A DNA stretch of 64,000 nt from Obelidium mucronatum (taxonomy: Eukaryota > Chytridiomycota > Chytridiomycetes > Chytridiales > Chytriomycetaceae), in NCBI GenBank assembly GCA_025765595.1, contig JAIVFH010000021.1, positions 310,001 through 374,000 on the forward strand, written 5' to 3'. Shown here piece after piece: positions 54,502-64,000 of the stretch. Numbering within the stretch: position 1 is the first letter of the stretch; the number at the start of each line of letters is the position of its first letter. Position numbers and translations under genes: made by a program. The notes beneath the pieces are model-generated. The model was not told where the DNA came from, searched no databases, and worked only from the letters and a program-made list of their open reading frames with translations.

Positions 54502-57229
54502 TCATTCACTTTTGCGTCCAGCCCCGCCAACACCACCCCCACTTTTACTCTTACACCGTTCCATCAAAACCTCCACCTGCGATTCATTCCCCACCACCAA
54601 CTCTGCATACTCCTTCACCATATACTTGACAACCAAATCCGCACACACCACTGCTTTACATCGAACCAACGCGTTCACACAAATCGTGAAAAACTTGAAA
54701 TCCGGCGTCGATTTGGCTGGCGAGGACGAAGACGAGGACACCGACGAGGACGACGACAAGGATAGCTTGGAAAGCCCCTTCCCATCCTCCCGAAACACCC
54801 CCTCAATCTCAGGGATCGTCAGAAACCGCATCCGCGGCGGCGGCGCCGAATTCACTGAAACAGCAAGTGTCGAGAGCTCTGCTAGCGCTTCTGGGTGTTT
54901 TGAGACGACCCGAGTTTGGAGAAACGCTTCCATCCATTGAACCACGGCCACCACGTCTTTACCATGTGAAAGCCCGTTAATCACCCCCGAGACAGCGTGG
55001 ATTGTAACAGGGATGCCGTTGTGCAAGAGTTTCAAGGCGGCTGGTTCGACGGCCTTGTATTCCCCAGACAGCACGAGGCCGTAAATGATGGCGGCGGAGG
55101 AGTAAGCATCCGGGGTGAGGTTGTAAGTATCTAGTTCTTGGAGGATGTGGGCAATGTAGGTGGGTTGGCGGGTTTGGATCAGGTATTTGAGGAGAATGTT
55201 GAAGAGGACGAGGTCTGGGGAGAGTGGCGGGTTGGTTTGGGTTTTTAGGGTGGTGTAGGTTTCTTTGATTGCGTCGTCGTTTTGGAGGGTTGTCATCTGT
55301 TGTTTGTGAAAGTTTTGTGTTAGAGATTTCTTGGAGAAGTTGTGTTTGGGGTGAACAGAGGTTGGGTATACCGAATTCGACGGTATGAAAATATAAAAGA
55401 AAAAAAATACCACCGCCTTTGGCGGTAGGGTACTGCCTTCGGCAGTTTGAAAAAGTAAAAAAAAGGAAGAAACACCGCCTTCGGCGGTTTGAGGAAAAAA
55501 AAATACACCGCCTTCGGCGGTAAGATTCGGCGACACCAACCTTATGAATCACAGTCGTATGCATAACAACATCCCTCCCCTCCCTAAACCCCGCAAAAAC
55601 CCTCAAAGCAGTCCCCAAATCCCCCACCCTCAACAACCCATCCATCAGCGACGTACAAGTCTGTAAATTCGGCTCCACCCCAACAACCCGCATCGTCTCG
55701 TAAAACCGTTTCGCTTGATCGATTCTCCCCGTTTTAAAACAGACATCGATTAAGGTTGTGTATGTTATCACGTCGGGTTTGAGTTCTGGGTGTATTTTTT
55801 GGAGGGTAGCAAAGAGGTTTAAGGGGGTGTCTGCGGCGACGCCGGCGTCTTTGGGGGATTTGGATTCGATTGCAAAGAGTCCGTTGAGCATTATGTTCAT
55901 GGTGTACACGTTCAAGCGTTTGGAGCGGGACATGTCGCGGAAAAGGAGTAATGCGAGGTTGCGGTTTTTCATGCTGGTGAGGAGGAACCGTAAAATGAGA
56001 TTGTTTGCGTAGATGCTGAAATTCAAGTTTTGGGATTGCAGTTTTCGGGAGATTGTGAGGATCGCGTCGAATCCGGCTTGTTGATGTTGTTGTTGTTGAG
56101 TGGTATAGAATTTGACAATGAGTGAGAGAAACGAGGCGTATGGGCCTTCTCCTTCTTCCAAAGCAGACAATTGTTTTCGAGTCAATCGAGAAACGCGGGT
56201 CCAAAACGCTTCTTCTAGTTTCTCGATCCATGTTTGTTTTTGTGAAAAGTCCCATGTCGGAGAGTTCAAGAGAGTTGTCAGGATCCCGTTGATTGTGGAT
56301 TGCCGTATTTGCAAATCAGAAACAGTGGCGACAAGTTCGAGAGACTTTACTAGCGCCTTATCCCAATCTTGGGCGGCTGTGAGGACACGAATCAATGAAA
56401 GGTAAGGCAAGACGCCCAGGTTCTGTTTTTCCAAGGAATCAAAAAACGAGATTGATAGATCCGTTCGTCCAGATAGATGGAATGCGGCAATGACAGCAGC
56501 ATACATTTGGTCGTTTGTGATGCTGTTGTCTTTGCTGTTTGTGGATTGGAATGAACTAATGTGAGTGAGGATGCTGGATGCTTCTATTTCAGACGACAGG
56601 TTTCTGAGCGACAGGAGAGTGGGTATTATCGCGGTGCTGGCGGGGCAGTCTAGTTTGAGACGCGAAATGTCGCCGAGCAGCAAGCGGGCGAAAGCGTCAA
56701 AGATTGGCGGCAGTGGAGCGTGGGGTATACTGCGATGCAAAGAGTATTTGTTTGAGTTGTTTGATTTGATTGATTTGTTTGACACTGGCAGCAGGACAGC
56801 CAGGGCGTTGAATAGTTTTGTATTTGTCTGAGGCTGAGAGTGAATGATGTCAGACAGCAAGCGGGTAAAGACTGAAGCCTCTGGTGACTCATCGCTCTCG
56901 AAAGACGGAGAACAAGAAGAACAACACTCGACCAGGAAGCGCGCCAGCAGCGCCACGTCGGCCTGCGTCAGCTGCTTCGACGACGCCGAGATTGTCAGCG
57001 GCGCGTAGACGCGGAAGACTGCTTCGGCGGCGTCGGCGCCGGGCCGCAGCGCCGCAGCGAGGCGGCGCAGGCTCGTCAGGAGCGCGGACGTTGTGTCGAG
57101 GTAGTTGGTCGCGCTGGTCCGCGGGCTGCGGCCGAGCATGCTGCCGGGGACGCCCCAGCCACGGCCGGACGACGTCGACTGGCTCAGCCGCCGGAGAAGC
57201 GCCAGCCGCGGCACAAGGCGGAAGAGCAT
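54502..57229 (-). CDS. mitochondrial-type pentatricopeptide repeat (PPR) protein
   Basis: Exons 55541..57229 and 54502..55296 give 827 residues. The first 40 residues are Arg/Leu/Ser-rich without acids, a mitochondrial presequence. PPR units include PDVITYTTLIDVCFKTGRID, NLQTCTSLMDGLLRVGDLG, PDLVLFNILLKYLIQTRQ and PDAYSSAAIIYGLVLSGEY. The first 90 codons (56950-57229) are far more GC-rich than the rest. The 244-nt intron 55297-55540 is unusually long and carries four 15-nt mini-hairpins. Such proteins bind organellar RNA for processing or translation. Its 5' end is duplicated at 60.8 kb. It shares a 135-nt divergent promoter with the LRR-lectin gene. Confidence 0.82.
55411..55521. repeat. four 15-nt mini-hairpins inside the PPR intron
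   Basis: ACCGCC-TTT-GGCGGT (55412-55426), ACTGCC-TTC-GGCAGT (55432-55446), ACCGCC-TTC-GGCGGT (55474-55488) and ACCGCC-TTC-GGCGGT (55507-55521). Each is a perfect 6-bp stem with a 3-nt loop. One stem carries a compensatory pair change (A-T for C-G... ACTGCC/GGCAGT), which keeps pairing. All lie inside intron 55297-55540. Confidence 0.85.
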
Positions 57230-57364
57230 TTCTTGGTTTGCAAATCAAAGAAATCAAAGAAATCAAAGAAAAGTATAAAAAGTGTGAGTCATCCTTCCAT
57301 CCTTTTTTTTATTTTTATTCGTCAACCTTTTTCATACAAAATTGTCAGATTTCTCTTTTGATCA
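57230..57364. promoter_or_regulatory. divergent promoter between PPR and LRR-lectin genes
   Basis: These 135 nt separate two divergent start codons. It contains repeats of AAATCAAAGA (57241-57268), TATAAAAAG at 57275 and a poly-T stretch. The same region is present at 60969-61095 in the tandem copy, nearly identical in sequence. Confidence 0.55.
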
Positions 57365-60300
57365 ATGGTCCTCACTACATATCAGTGCACAGTACTGCAT
57401 CAACTGTTTCCTTCCCTGGCTACTACTCTCGGATCAGTAGCTTCTTTTTGCGCTGCTGGTGAAAATGTCCTTTATATTGCTCGTAATCAATTGGTTACTG
57501 AATTGTACTGTTGTTTTTTTATTCTTTTTTTTTCATTGATCGTTCGGGCCGAGTTGACTCAAAAACGCGTTTTTTAACAATAAGAACTTTGGCTTCACGT
57601 GGTTTGACTGGGAGTTTACCGGATCTTAGTAGTTTGCCTTCATTGACTTCGGTGTAGGTGTTGTTTTTTGATCATTACATTGCCGCAGGCAATGCCATAT
57701 TGTCGTAGGCGATGTCATATCGCCGTAGGCGATGAATTTGGTTTTTTTTTTCTTTCTTTTTTTTCTTTCCTTTCGCTGTAAATCGCCGTAGGCGATGAAT
57801 TTCTTTCTGTTGTCTAATATCGCCGCAGGCGATATATTGTCTTTCTTTTTTTTTCTTCTTCAATGTCATCTCTTTTTCATTTCTTATCGCGTTTTTCTTT
57901 TCTTTTGTATTGAATACTTTCTAACTTACACACATTCATAAAACAACAACAAAAAAAAAAAAAAGTGACTTGAGAAATAATAGTTATACTGGTGATATTC
58001 CTACACAATGGGCAACTTTTGGTGCTGGTCTAGTTTATTTGAATTTGGAGGGGAATAGTTTGACTGGAACTGGTAAGGCGTATTCATGTATCGCCGGAGG
58101 CGATTTACGTATTGCCACAGTAGGCGATTTACTTATCGCCGCAGGCGATGTACTTATCACCGTAGGCGACGCCTGTCGCCGCAGGCGAGGTTTTATATTA
58201 TGCGGCGATGTTTTCCTTCTTTTTCATGTCTGGTATCGCTGTAGGCGAGGTTTTGTCTTTACTTTGTCATTTCATATCGCCGTAGGCAATGTTTTACTTC
58301 TTTTTGTCTTTCGTTTTTCAATACTTACACTACAACAAACTAGTCCCCAATGAATGGCTCGATGGTGTCGACTACATGTGGCGGAATATACCTGGAACAG
58401 CGACTAGAATTACACCTGCCCAAAACTATGACGACAAGAGACTTTACATCTTTTACCACAACAACAGTGGGCTCTTTACAAATTACCAAACTACTGCCAA
58501 CGCTGTTGACTGGAATGGCCACCAACAAATCAACTCTCATTCATCGATAATCTCAATTGCCGTTTCGTATGATGAAAACCATAATTTGCAAGTATTTGAA
58601 AGCAGTGGCAACATGTATCTGTACGCAACGACTGGAGGCGTATACAGTATTGCAGCACCCACATCTGGGTTTGGGGGCACAAATAGAGAAATCGCGGCAG
58701 TCACCGATTCTGTCGGCATGAAATGTTTATTTTCAATCAATTCACTCGGTCAAGTCACAGAATCACACTATGATACCTCATCTTGGATCCCCCCCGCACT
58801 CTTGGGTTACGGTGGAGTAGGAGGAGCAATTCGCATCGCAGCAGCTCGAGATGGCAGTGGAAACGTGACGGTTTGGACTGTTGGATCAGGAGGACTAAAA
58901 CGCTGTTACCTTAGCATGGGGATGGATCAATGTAGCTCCTGGACTATTGAGATTCAGAGGTTGGACCTTGTCAATGTATATGCTGTTCAAATCGAGTCTG
59001 AAACTGCTGTTGCTCTTGTACTTACGTTGGGTGGTAGCTTGTATTACGCAAGCGATTTGACGACGGCTGCTGCAACTGATGTGAAGAAAGCGTCGGTTAT
59101 AACGGATGACAACTACAACATCTATGGGTTTTATCGCAATAGGGCGAATGAAGTAAAGTATGTTTTCCGTAAACGTAACGGGTCTGGGTCTTGGGATCCC
59201 CCTGTTTCGATTGATGGGAAACATGCCAGTGAAGTTTCAGCGCTTCTTCGATCGGATGGTTTATGGCATTTATTTATTGTTGAGTTTGGGACAGGTTCCA
59301 TTTATCATACCCGACAGCATAACATGTAAATGGCGAATAGTTCCTTTTTTTAATGTTTAATTTTATTTTCTTTTGGTCACCTAAATCTAATTCTTTTAGA
59401 CATGTTGATCAAAACTGCTTGAGTGGACGGTCAAATCAAAAGTCTTGCCAAGTATCTTCGACTACGTCCACAACTGTAACATCATCAGGAACTACCACCG
59501 AAACAAGCTCGACAACTGAATTTGATTTTAACGGAAACAATGGAATCAACAATCTATTAACGTCATCGTCGTCCATATCTGGTTCTGAATCAACATCATT
59601 CACACTTTCAACATCAACACCAATAACAACGGCAGGAACGGCAACGGAGTCCTCCTCTTCAGTGATTCCAACTACAACGGCTGGACCCAATCAAGACTGT
59701 CTGACAATCAAAGCTTCGTTTCCGACCGTGCAATTCAATATCGACTGCAACAATGTGTCTCCGAATGGAACTTATCCGGTGTCAAAAGCAGATGTCCGGC
59801 GCCGGCAGCTTGCTCAGCGTATGACAAGGTTCGTGTTTAAAAAAAAGCTTGTCCAAAAAACCTTGGTTAAGAGCAAACAAACATTCATCCTTCAGCACTT
59901 TTATCCAATTCGAATCCAATCGAATTATTCATGTGATTCTCCCTCAAATGCAATTGGCCGGATCCATCTCGCCGCTTCTTGGGAACTTGGAACAAATGAA
60001 AATCTTGTGAGTTCTCCCTGTGCTGCGCTTGCTATCGCATTTTACTTATATACCGTGATAATTTTCTAGGGACCTCTCTGAAAACCAATTGACTGGAAGT
60101 ATTCCGCCCGAGCTGGCCAAATGCCAAGCCCTCCAAACCGTAGTATTGGAAAAAAACCAGCTGTCTGGAGTAGTGCCTCCCCAACTCCTCACGATTCTCG
60201 CATCCAATGGCGCCAAAGTCAATTTCGGGGTCAACTGTTTGGATAACGCTGTGAACCAAAAAAGCTCATGTAAAAAGAAGGCGGATCATTGTTTGGCAGT

Positions 60301-60517
60301 GTCTCTGGACACGCGGTACACGACGGATGCAAAGTTTCAACCGCTGTGGGATGCATTGGCATCTGTAGAACGTGATTTGAAAGCGTTTGATAGGCTGGCG
60401 GAGATTTCTGGGAACTTTGCGGTGGGCGAGTATTGGTTTAGCGCGTTTAGAAAGTATGTTACGGAGTTGGAGTGGTGTGTTTTACATCATCCAGAGCTCG
60501 TTTACCACGAAAAATAG
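57365..60517 (+). CDS. LRR protein with inserted beta-propeller lectin-like domain, copy 1
   Basis: Exons: 57365..57504, 57585..57653, 57966..58072, 58344..59325, 59400..59828, 59896..60006, 60070..60517. The first exons encode LRRs (LASRGLTGSLPDLSSL; LRNNSYTGDIPT.. NLEGNSLTGTVPNEW). Exon 4 encodes a ~325-residue domain with repeated blades (DKRLYIFYHNNSGLF, LQVFESSGNMYLYA, VTVWTVGSGGL, LWHLFIVEFGTGSIYHTRQH), like fucose-lectin/PLL-type beta-propellers. The LRR cap VDQNCLSGRSNQKSC follows only after it, so the propeller interrupts the LRR. Then come a Ser/Thr-rich stretch and more LRRs (LPQMQLAGSISPLL; LSENQLTGSIPPEL) with a helical C-terminus. No signal peptide or TM seen. It could be two genes, but splice phases fit one. 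Confidence 0.6.
57675..57835. repeat. five mini-hairpins in LRR-lectin copy 1, intron 2
   Basis: Variants of ATCGCC-G(T/C)A-GGCGAT: ATTGCC-GCA-GGCAAT (57678-57692), ATTGTC-GTA-GGCGAT, two ATCGCC-GTA-GGCGAT and ATCGCC-GCA-GGCGAT. The first keeps pairing through a paired change (T and A). All lie inside the 312-nt intron 57654-57965. Confidence 0.85.
58085..58290. repeat. about seven mini-hairpins in LRR-lectin copy 1, intron 3
   Basis: Copies of ATCGCC-GNA-GGCGAT and near matches (some with one mismatch, e.g. ATCACC-GTA-GGCGAC), spaced 15-60 nt apart within intron 58073-58343. Loops vary (GGA, GCA, GTA) while stems are mostly kept. Confidence 0.82.
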
Positions 60518-60665
60518 CTGGAAAATAGCTTCATTGGCATGATTTTTCAGAACGCTTTTTTTATTCATACGTGTAAAACCAAACACTACGACTTCTTTTC
60601 ACTCTATTTCTTTCATTCCATAGCCCCCTTATTTATATCCAATGTTTTGGTTTTGGTGGCAGTGT

Positions 60666-60968
60666 TTACTCAATATGATTGCTCTCCAAAATATCAAACA
60701 AAGTCAAAGCGTCCCGATAGTCGTTATTAACCACATTCATCAAGAACCAGTCGTCCGCGATGCCATTGAGTAACACTGCGCTCTCGGAACCAGTTGGATA
60801 AATTTTGTACGCGTCGAGGCGGCGCAGGCTCGTCAGGAGCGCGGACGTTGTGTCGAGGTAGTTGGTCGTGCTGGTCCGCGGGCTGCGGCCGAGCATGCTG
60901 CCGGGGACGCCCGTCGCCTGGCTCAGCCGCCGGAGAAGCGCCAGCCGCGGCACAAGGCGGAGGAGCAT
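60666..60968 (-). pseudogene. chimeric 5' fragment of the PPR gene
   Basis: The first about 50 codons (MLLRLVPRLALLRRLSQAT...TSALLTSLRRL) copy the PPR gene start at 57229 with a seven-residue gap. From there (about 60815) the frame continues DAYKIYPTGSESAVLLNGIADD and ends after DALTLFDILESNHIE, which has no match in the intact PPR gene but itself resembles PPR helices. The fragment marks the left border of the duplicated block and shows a junction with another sequence, possibly another PPR gene. Confidence 0.68.
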
Positions 60969-61095
60969 TTCTTGGTTTGCAAATCAAAGAAATCAAAGAA
61001 AAGTATTAAAAAGTGTGAGTCATCCTTCCATCCTCTTTTTATTTTTTATTCGTCAACCTTTTTCATACAAAATTGTCAGATTTCCCCTTTGATCA

Positions 61096-64000
61096 ATGTC
61101 CCTCTCCTCAACGCAGTGCACAGTACTGCATCAACTGTTTCCTTCCCTGGCTTCTAAGCTCGGATCAGTAGCTTCTTTTTGCGCTGCTGGTGAAAATGTC
61201 CTTTTTGTCGCTTCTAATCAATTGGTTACCAAATTGTAATGTTTCTTTTTTTCTCCTTATTTCATTGATCGTTCTTTTCTGGCCCAAGTTAAATGAAAAA
61301 AAACGCGTTTCTAAAAAAGATTTTTGGCTTCTCGTGGTTTGACCGGAAGGCTACCGGATCTTTCTCGTTTGACTGCCTTGACTTCAGTGTGAGTACTGTT
61401 GTATTTGCCGTAGGCGTTGAATTTTCTTTCTAATATCGCCTGTGTTTCATTTTTTTCGTCTTCAATGTTATCTCATTTTCGTCTCTTATCGCGTTGGTCT
61501 TTTCCTTTTTTTTCTTTATTAAACACTTCCTAAAAACAAACAAACAAACAAAAAAAAAAAAAAAAAAAAAAAGTGACTTGCGAAATAATAGCTATTCTGG
61601 TGATATTCCTACACGATGGGCCGCTTTTGGTGCGGGTTTGGCATATTTGAATCTGGAAGGGAATAGTTTGACTGGAACTGGTAAGGCGTATTCATGTATC
61701 GCTAAAGGCGATGTCCTTATCGCCAAAGGCGATGCTTTCTCTTTCATGGTATAGCCGTAGGCGAGGTTTTCTCTTTAAAGTGTCATTTTATATCGCCGTA
61801 GGCGATGTCTTGTCTTTCTATTGTCTTTTCATATTGCTGTAGGCGATGTATGCATTTTCTTCTTTTTATTACATGTCTCTTATCGCCGTAGGCGATTTTT
61901 CTTTCCTTTGTTTTCCTTTTTTCTTCTATTATCGCCGAAACTGATGTATTCTCTTTCATTTTAAGCATCCATTGGATTCCCTTCACACTTTATCGACACT
62001 TTTTATATGAACCTCTTCCCTTCAACATAACCATACTAATAAATACAACAAACCAGTGCCAAATGAATGGCTCGATGGTGTCGACTACATATGGCGTAAT
62101 ATACCTGGAACAGCGACTCAAATTTCACCTGTCCAAAACTATGGCGACAAGACACTCCAAATCTTTTACCACAACAGCAGTGGACTTTTCACAAATTACC
62201 AAACTACTGCTAACGCTGTTGACTGGACTGGCCACCAACAAATCAACTCTCATTCATCAATAATCTCAACTGCCGTTTCGTTGGATGGAAGGAATTTCCA
62301 AGTATTTGAAAGCAATGGCGACATGTATCGGTACACAAAGAGTGGAGGCGTATACAGCATTGCAGCACCCACATCTGGCTTCGGGGGCTTAAATACACAA
62401 ATCGCGGCAGTTACAAATTCGAACGGCGATAAGTATTTATTTTCAATCAATTCAGGGGGTGAAGTCACAGAATCACACTATGATACCCCATCTTGGATCA
62501 TCCCTCCCGCACTCTTGAGTGGCGGTGGAGGTGGAGGAGCAACTCGCATATCAGCAGCTCGAGATGACGAAGGAAACATGATGGTTTGGACTGTTGGATC
62601 AGAAGGACTAAACTACTGCTACCTTAGTACGTTGGCAACTGAATGTACGTGGCGTTCTGCGAGTCAACTAACGGACTTTGCCGATGTATATGCTTTTCAA
62701 GGCCTCCCAGGCGAAATTGCTGCTATTGTGCTTACGATGGATGGTAACTTGTATTTGGCCGGGAAATTGACGACTGCAATTGCAACAAATGTGAAGAAAG
62801 CAGCGGCTATAACGGACGTAAAATCCAACAACTTAGCATTTTATAGCAATTTTCAGAATGAAGTGAAGTATGTTATGCGGAAACGTAACGGGTCTGGCTC
62901 TTGGGATCCACCTGTTTCGATTGATGGGAAACTTGCCAGTGAAGTTTCAGTGCTTCTTCGATCGGATGGGTTATGGCATTTATTTATTGTTGAGTTTGGG
63001 ACGGGTTCCATTTATCATACCCGACAGCATAAGATGTAAATGGCGAATAATTCCTTTTTTTTATATATATTAATTTTAGTTTGTTTTTGGTGAACTTAAA
63101 ATCCTCTTTCTTTTAGACTTGTTGATCAAAACTGTTTGAGTGGACGGTCAAATCAAAAGGCTTGCACTACTTCCACCACTTCAACATCATCAGAAATCCC
63201 AACTTCCTCGGATACAAGCACTCAAACGTCTTCCAGTACGACAAGTCCGTCCGAATCCACCACCGAAACAAGCTCGACAACTGAATCCACCACTGAAACA
63301 AGCTCGACAACTGAATCCACCACTGAAACAAGCTCGACAACTGAATCCACCACTGAAACAAGCTCGACAACTGAATCCACCACTGAAACAAGCTCGACAA
63401 CTGAATCCACCACTGAAACAAGCTCGACAACTGAATCCACCACTGAAACTGAATTTGATTTTAACGGAAACAATGGCATCAACAATCTATTAACGTCATC
63501 GTCGTCCATATCTGGTTCTGAATCAACATCATTCACACTTTCAACATCAACGCCAACAACAACGGCAGGAACGGCAACAAAGTCCTCCTCTTCAGTGATT
63601 CCAACTACAACGTCTGGACCCAATCAAGACTGTCTGACAATCAAAGCTTCGTTTCCGACCGTGCAATTCAATATCGACTGCAACAATGTGTCTCCGAATG
63701 GAACTTATCCGGTGTCAAAAGCAGATGTCCGGCGCCGGCAGCTTGCTCGGCGTATGACAAGGTTCGTGTTTAAAAAAAAGCTTGTCCAAAAAACCTTGGT
63801 TAAGAGCAAGCCAACATTTCATCCTTCAGCACTTTTATCCAATTCGAATCCAATCGAATTATTCATGTGATTCTCCCTCGAATGCAATTGGCCGGATCCA
63901 TCTCGCCGCTTCTGGGGAACTTGGAACAAATGAAAATCTTGTGAGTTGTCCCTGTGCTGCGCTTGCTATCGCATTTTACTTATATACTGTGATAACTTTC
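61096..64000 (+). CDS. LRR/beta-propeller lectin-like protein, copy 2 (3' end outside the window)
   Basis: Tandem copy, shifted by 3731 nt from copy 1. Exons: 61096..61235, 61320..61388, 61574..61680, 62057..63035, 63117..63761, 63830..63940, then an intron to the window edge. Exons 1-3 and 6 have the same length as in copy 1 (140, 69, 107, 111 nt). The propeller part has diverged at many residues but keeps the blades (LQIFYHNSSGLF, MYRYTKSGGVYSIAAPTSG, LWHLFIVEFGTGSIYHTRQH) and both frames are open, so both copies appear maintained. The Ser/Thr region is expanded by a 30-nt repeat. The intron hairpin content differs from copy 1. Confidence 0.62.
61695..61940. repeat. mini-hairpins in LRR-lectin copy 2, intron 3
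   Basis: ATCGCT-AAA-GGCGAT, ATCGCC-AAA-GGCGAT, two ATCGCC-GTA-GGCGAT and degenerate forms inside intron 61681-62056. Their number and positions differ from copy 1. Intron 2 of this copy (61389-61573) is 127 nt shorter than in copy 1 and keeps only one degenerate element. Confidence 0.8.
63256..63449 (+). repeat. 30-nt coding minisatellite (Thr/Ser/Glu)
   Basis: Six to seven near-perfect units of 30 nt encode (S)TTETSSTTES repeats in exon 5 of LRR-lectin copy 2. Copy 1 has a single unit at the matching place (59497-59526). The units are almost identical, so expansion is recent. It lengthens an O-glycosylation-type stalk. Confidence 0.9.

Noticed and set aside
54383..54940. Plus-strand Ser/His-rich frame
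   Set aside because: Antisense to the PPR 3' exon; low complexity only.
55411..61940. Mini-hairpins as a CRISPR array
   Set aside because: Spacing is irregular, spacers are missing, copies lie in introns of a eukaryote, and no cas genes are present.
63167..63430. Minus-strand frame with SSLFQWWIQL repeats
   Set aside because: It is the reverse reading of the Thr/Ser minisatellite of LRR-lectin copy 2.

Overview
The window looks like nuclear DNA of an early-diverging, probably chytrid-like, fungus. The genes carry many short (about 45-75 nt) GT-AG introns. They include a fungal-type plasma-membrane H+-ATPase, a WSC-like wall sensor, an LPMO-like secreted protein, a GH26-like mannanase, an Atg10-like autophagy enzyme and a mitochondrial-type PPR protein. 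They also include genes unusual for Dikarya: a rhodopsin-like 7TM receptor, a Shaker-like K+ channel, DM9-domain proteins and LRR/beta-propeller surface proteins. The phylum is inferred from gene content only.

Layout. 0-7.6 kb: a partial CRAL-TRIO gene, an LPMO-like gene, and three tandem minus-strand copies of a permuted papain-like amidase fused to two DM9 repeats. 7.9-13 kb: a Kv channel and an APC permease. 13-19.1 kb: a GH26-like mannanase, then a tandem family of unrecognised proteins, two of which begin with the histone H3 tail sequence. 20.4-23.8 kb: two further plus-strand amidase-DM9 copies. 24-28.6 kb: a WSC-like protein, a small TM protein, and two genes sharing an undescribed Cys/His domain. 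28.7-37.9 kb: endonuclease III, F-box/ankyrin, Rab GDI, a MYND-RING gene and its broken duplicate, small repeats, and an aldehyde dehydrogenase. 38-41.4 kb: a 7TM receptor, a small secreted Cys-rich protein lying between two paralogous tail-anchored or GPI-type proteins. 42-47.5 kb: H+-ATPase, a possible F-box retrocopy, and an RluA-like/PrmC fusion. 47.7-54.3 kb: a pair of cyclin-like proteins, a 4-TM protein and an Atg10-like protein. 54.5-64 kb: a PPR gene and a tandem segmental duplication of an LRR-lectin gene that carried the PPR 5' end with it.

Strongest leads: (1) the H3-tail mimic family, in which two paralogs keep the same H3 residues although all eight shared codons differ synonymously; (2) the five-copy amidase-DM9 family; (3) 15-nt perfect mini-hairpins (6-bp stem, 3-nt loop) that cluster inside introns of unrelated genes; (4) a new repeat domain with Cys/His residues shared by two neighbouring genes.

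Caution: many otherwise good genes, including the conserved Rab GDI, contain single-base frameshifts. Some are therefore probably consensus errors, and single frameshifts alone should not be read as pseudogenes. Splice sites were placed by eye from reading frame, GT/AG signals and paralog comparison.
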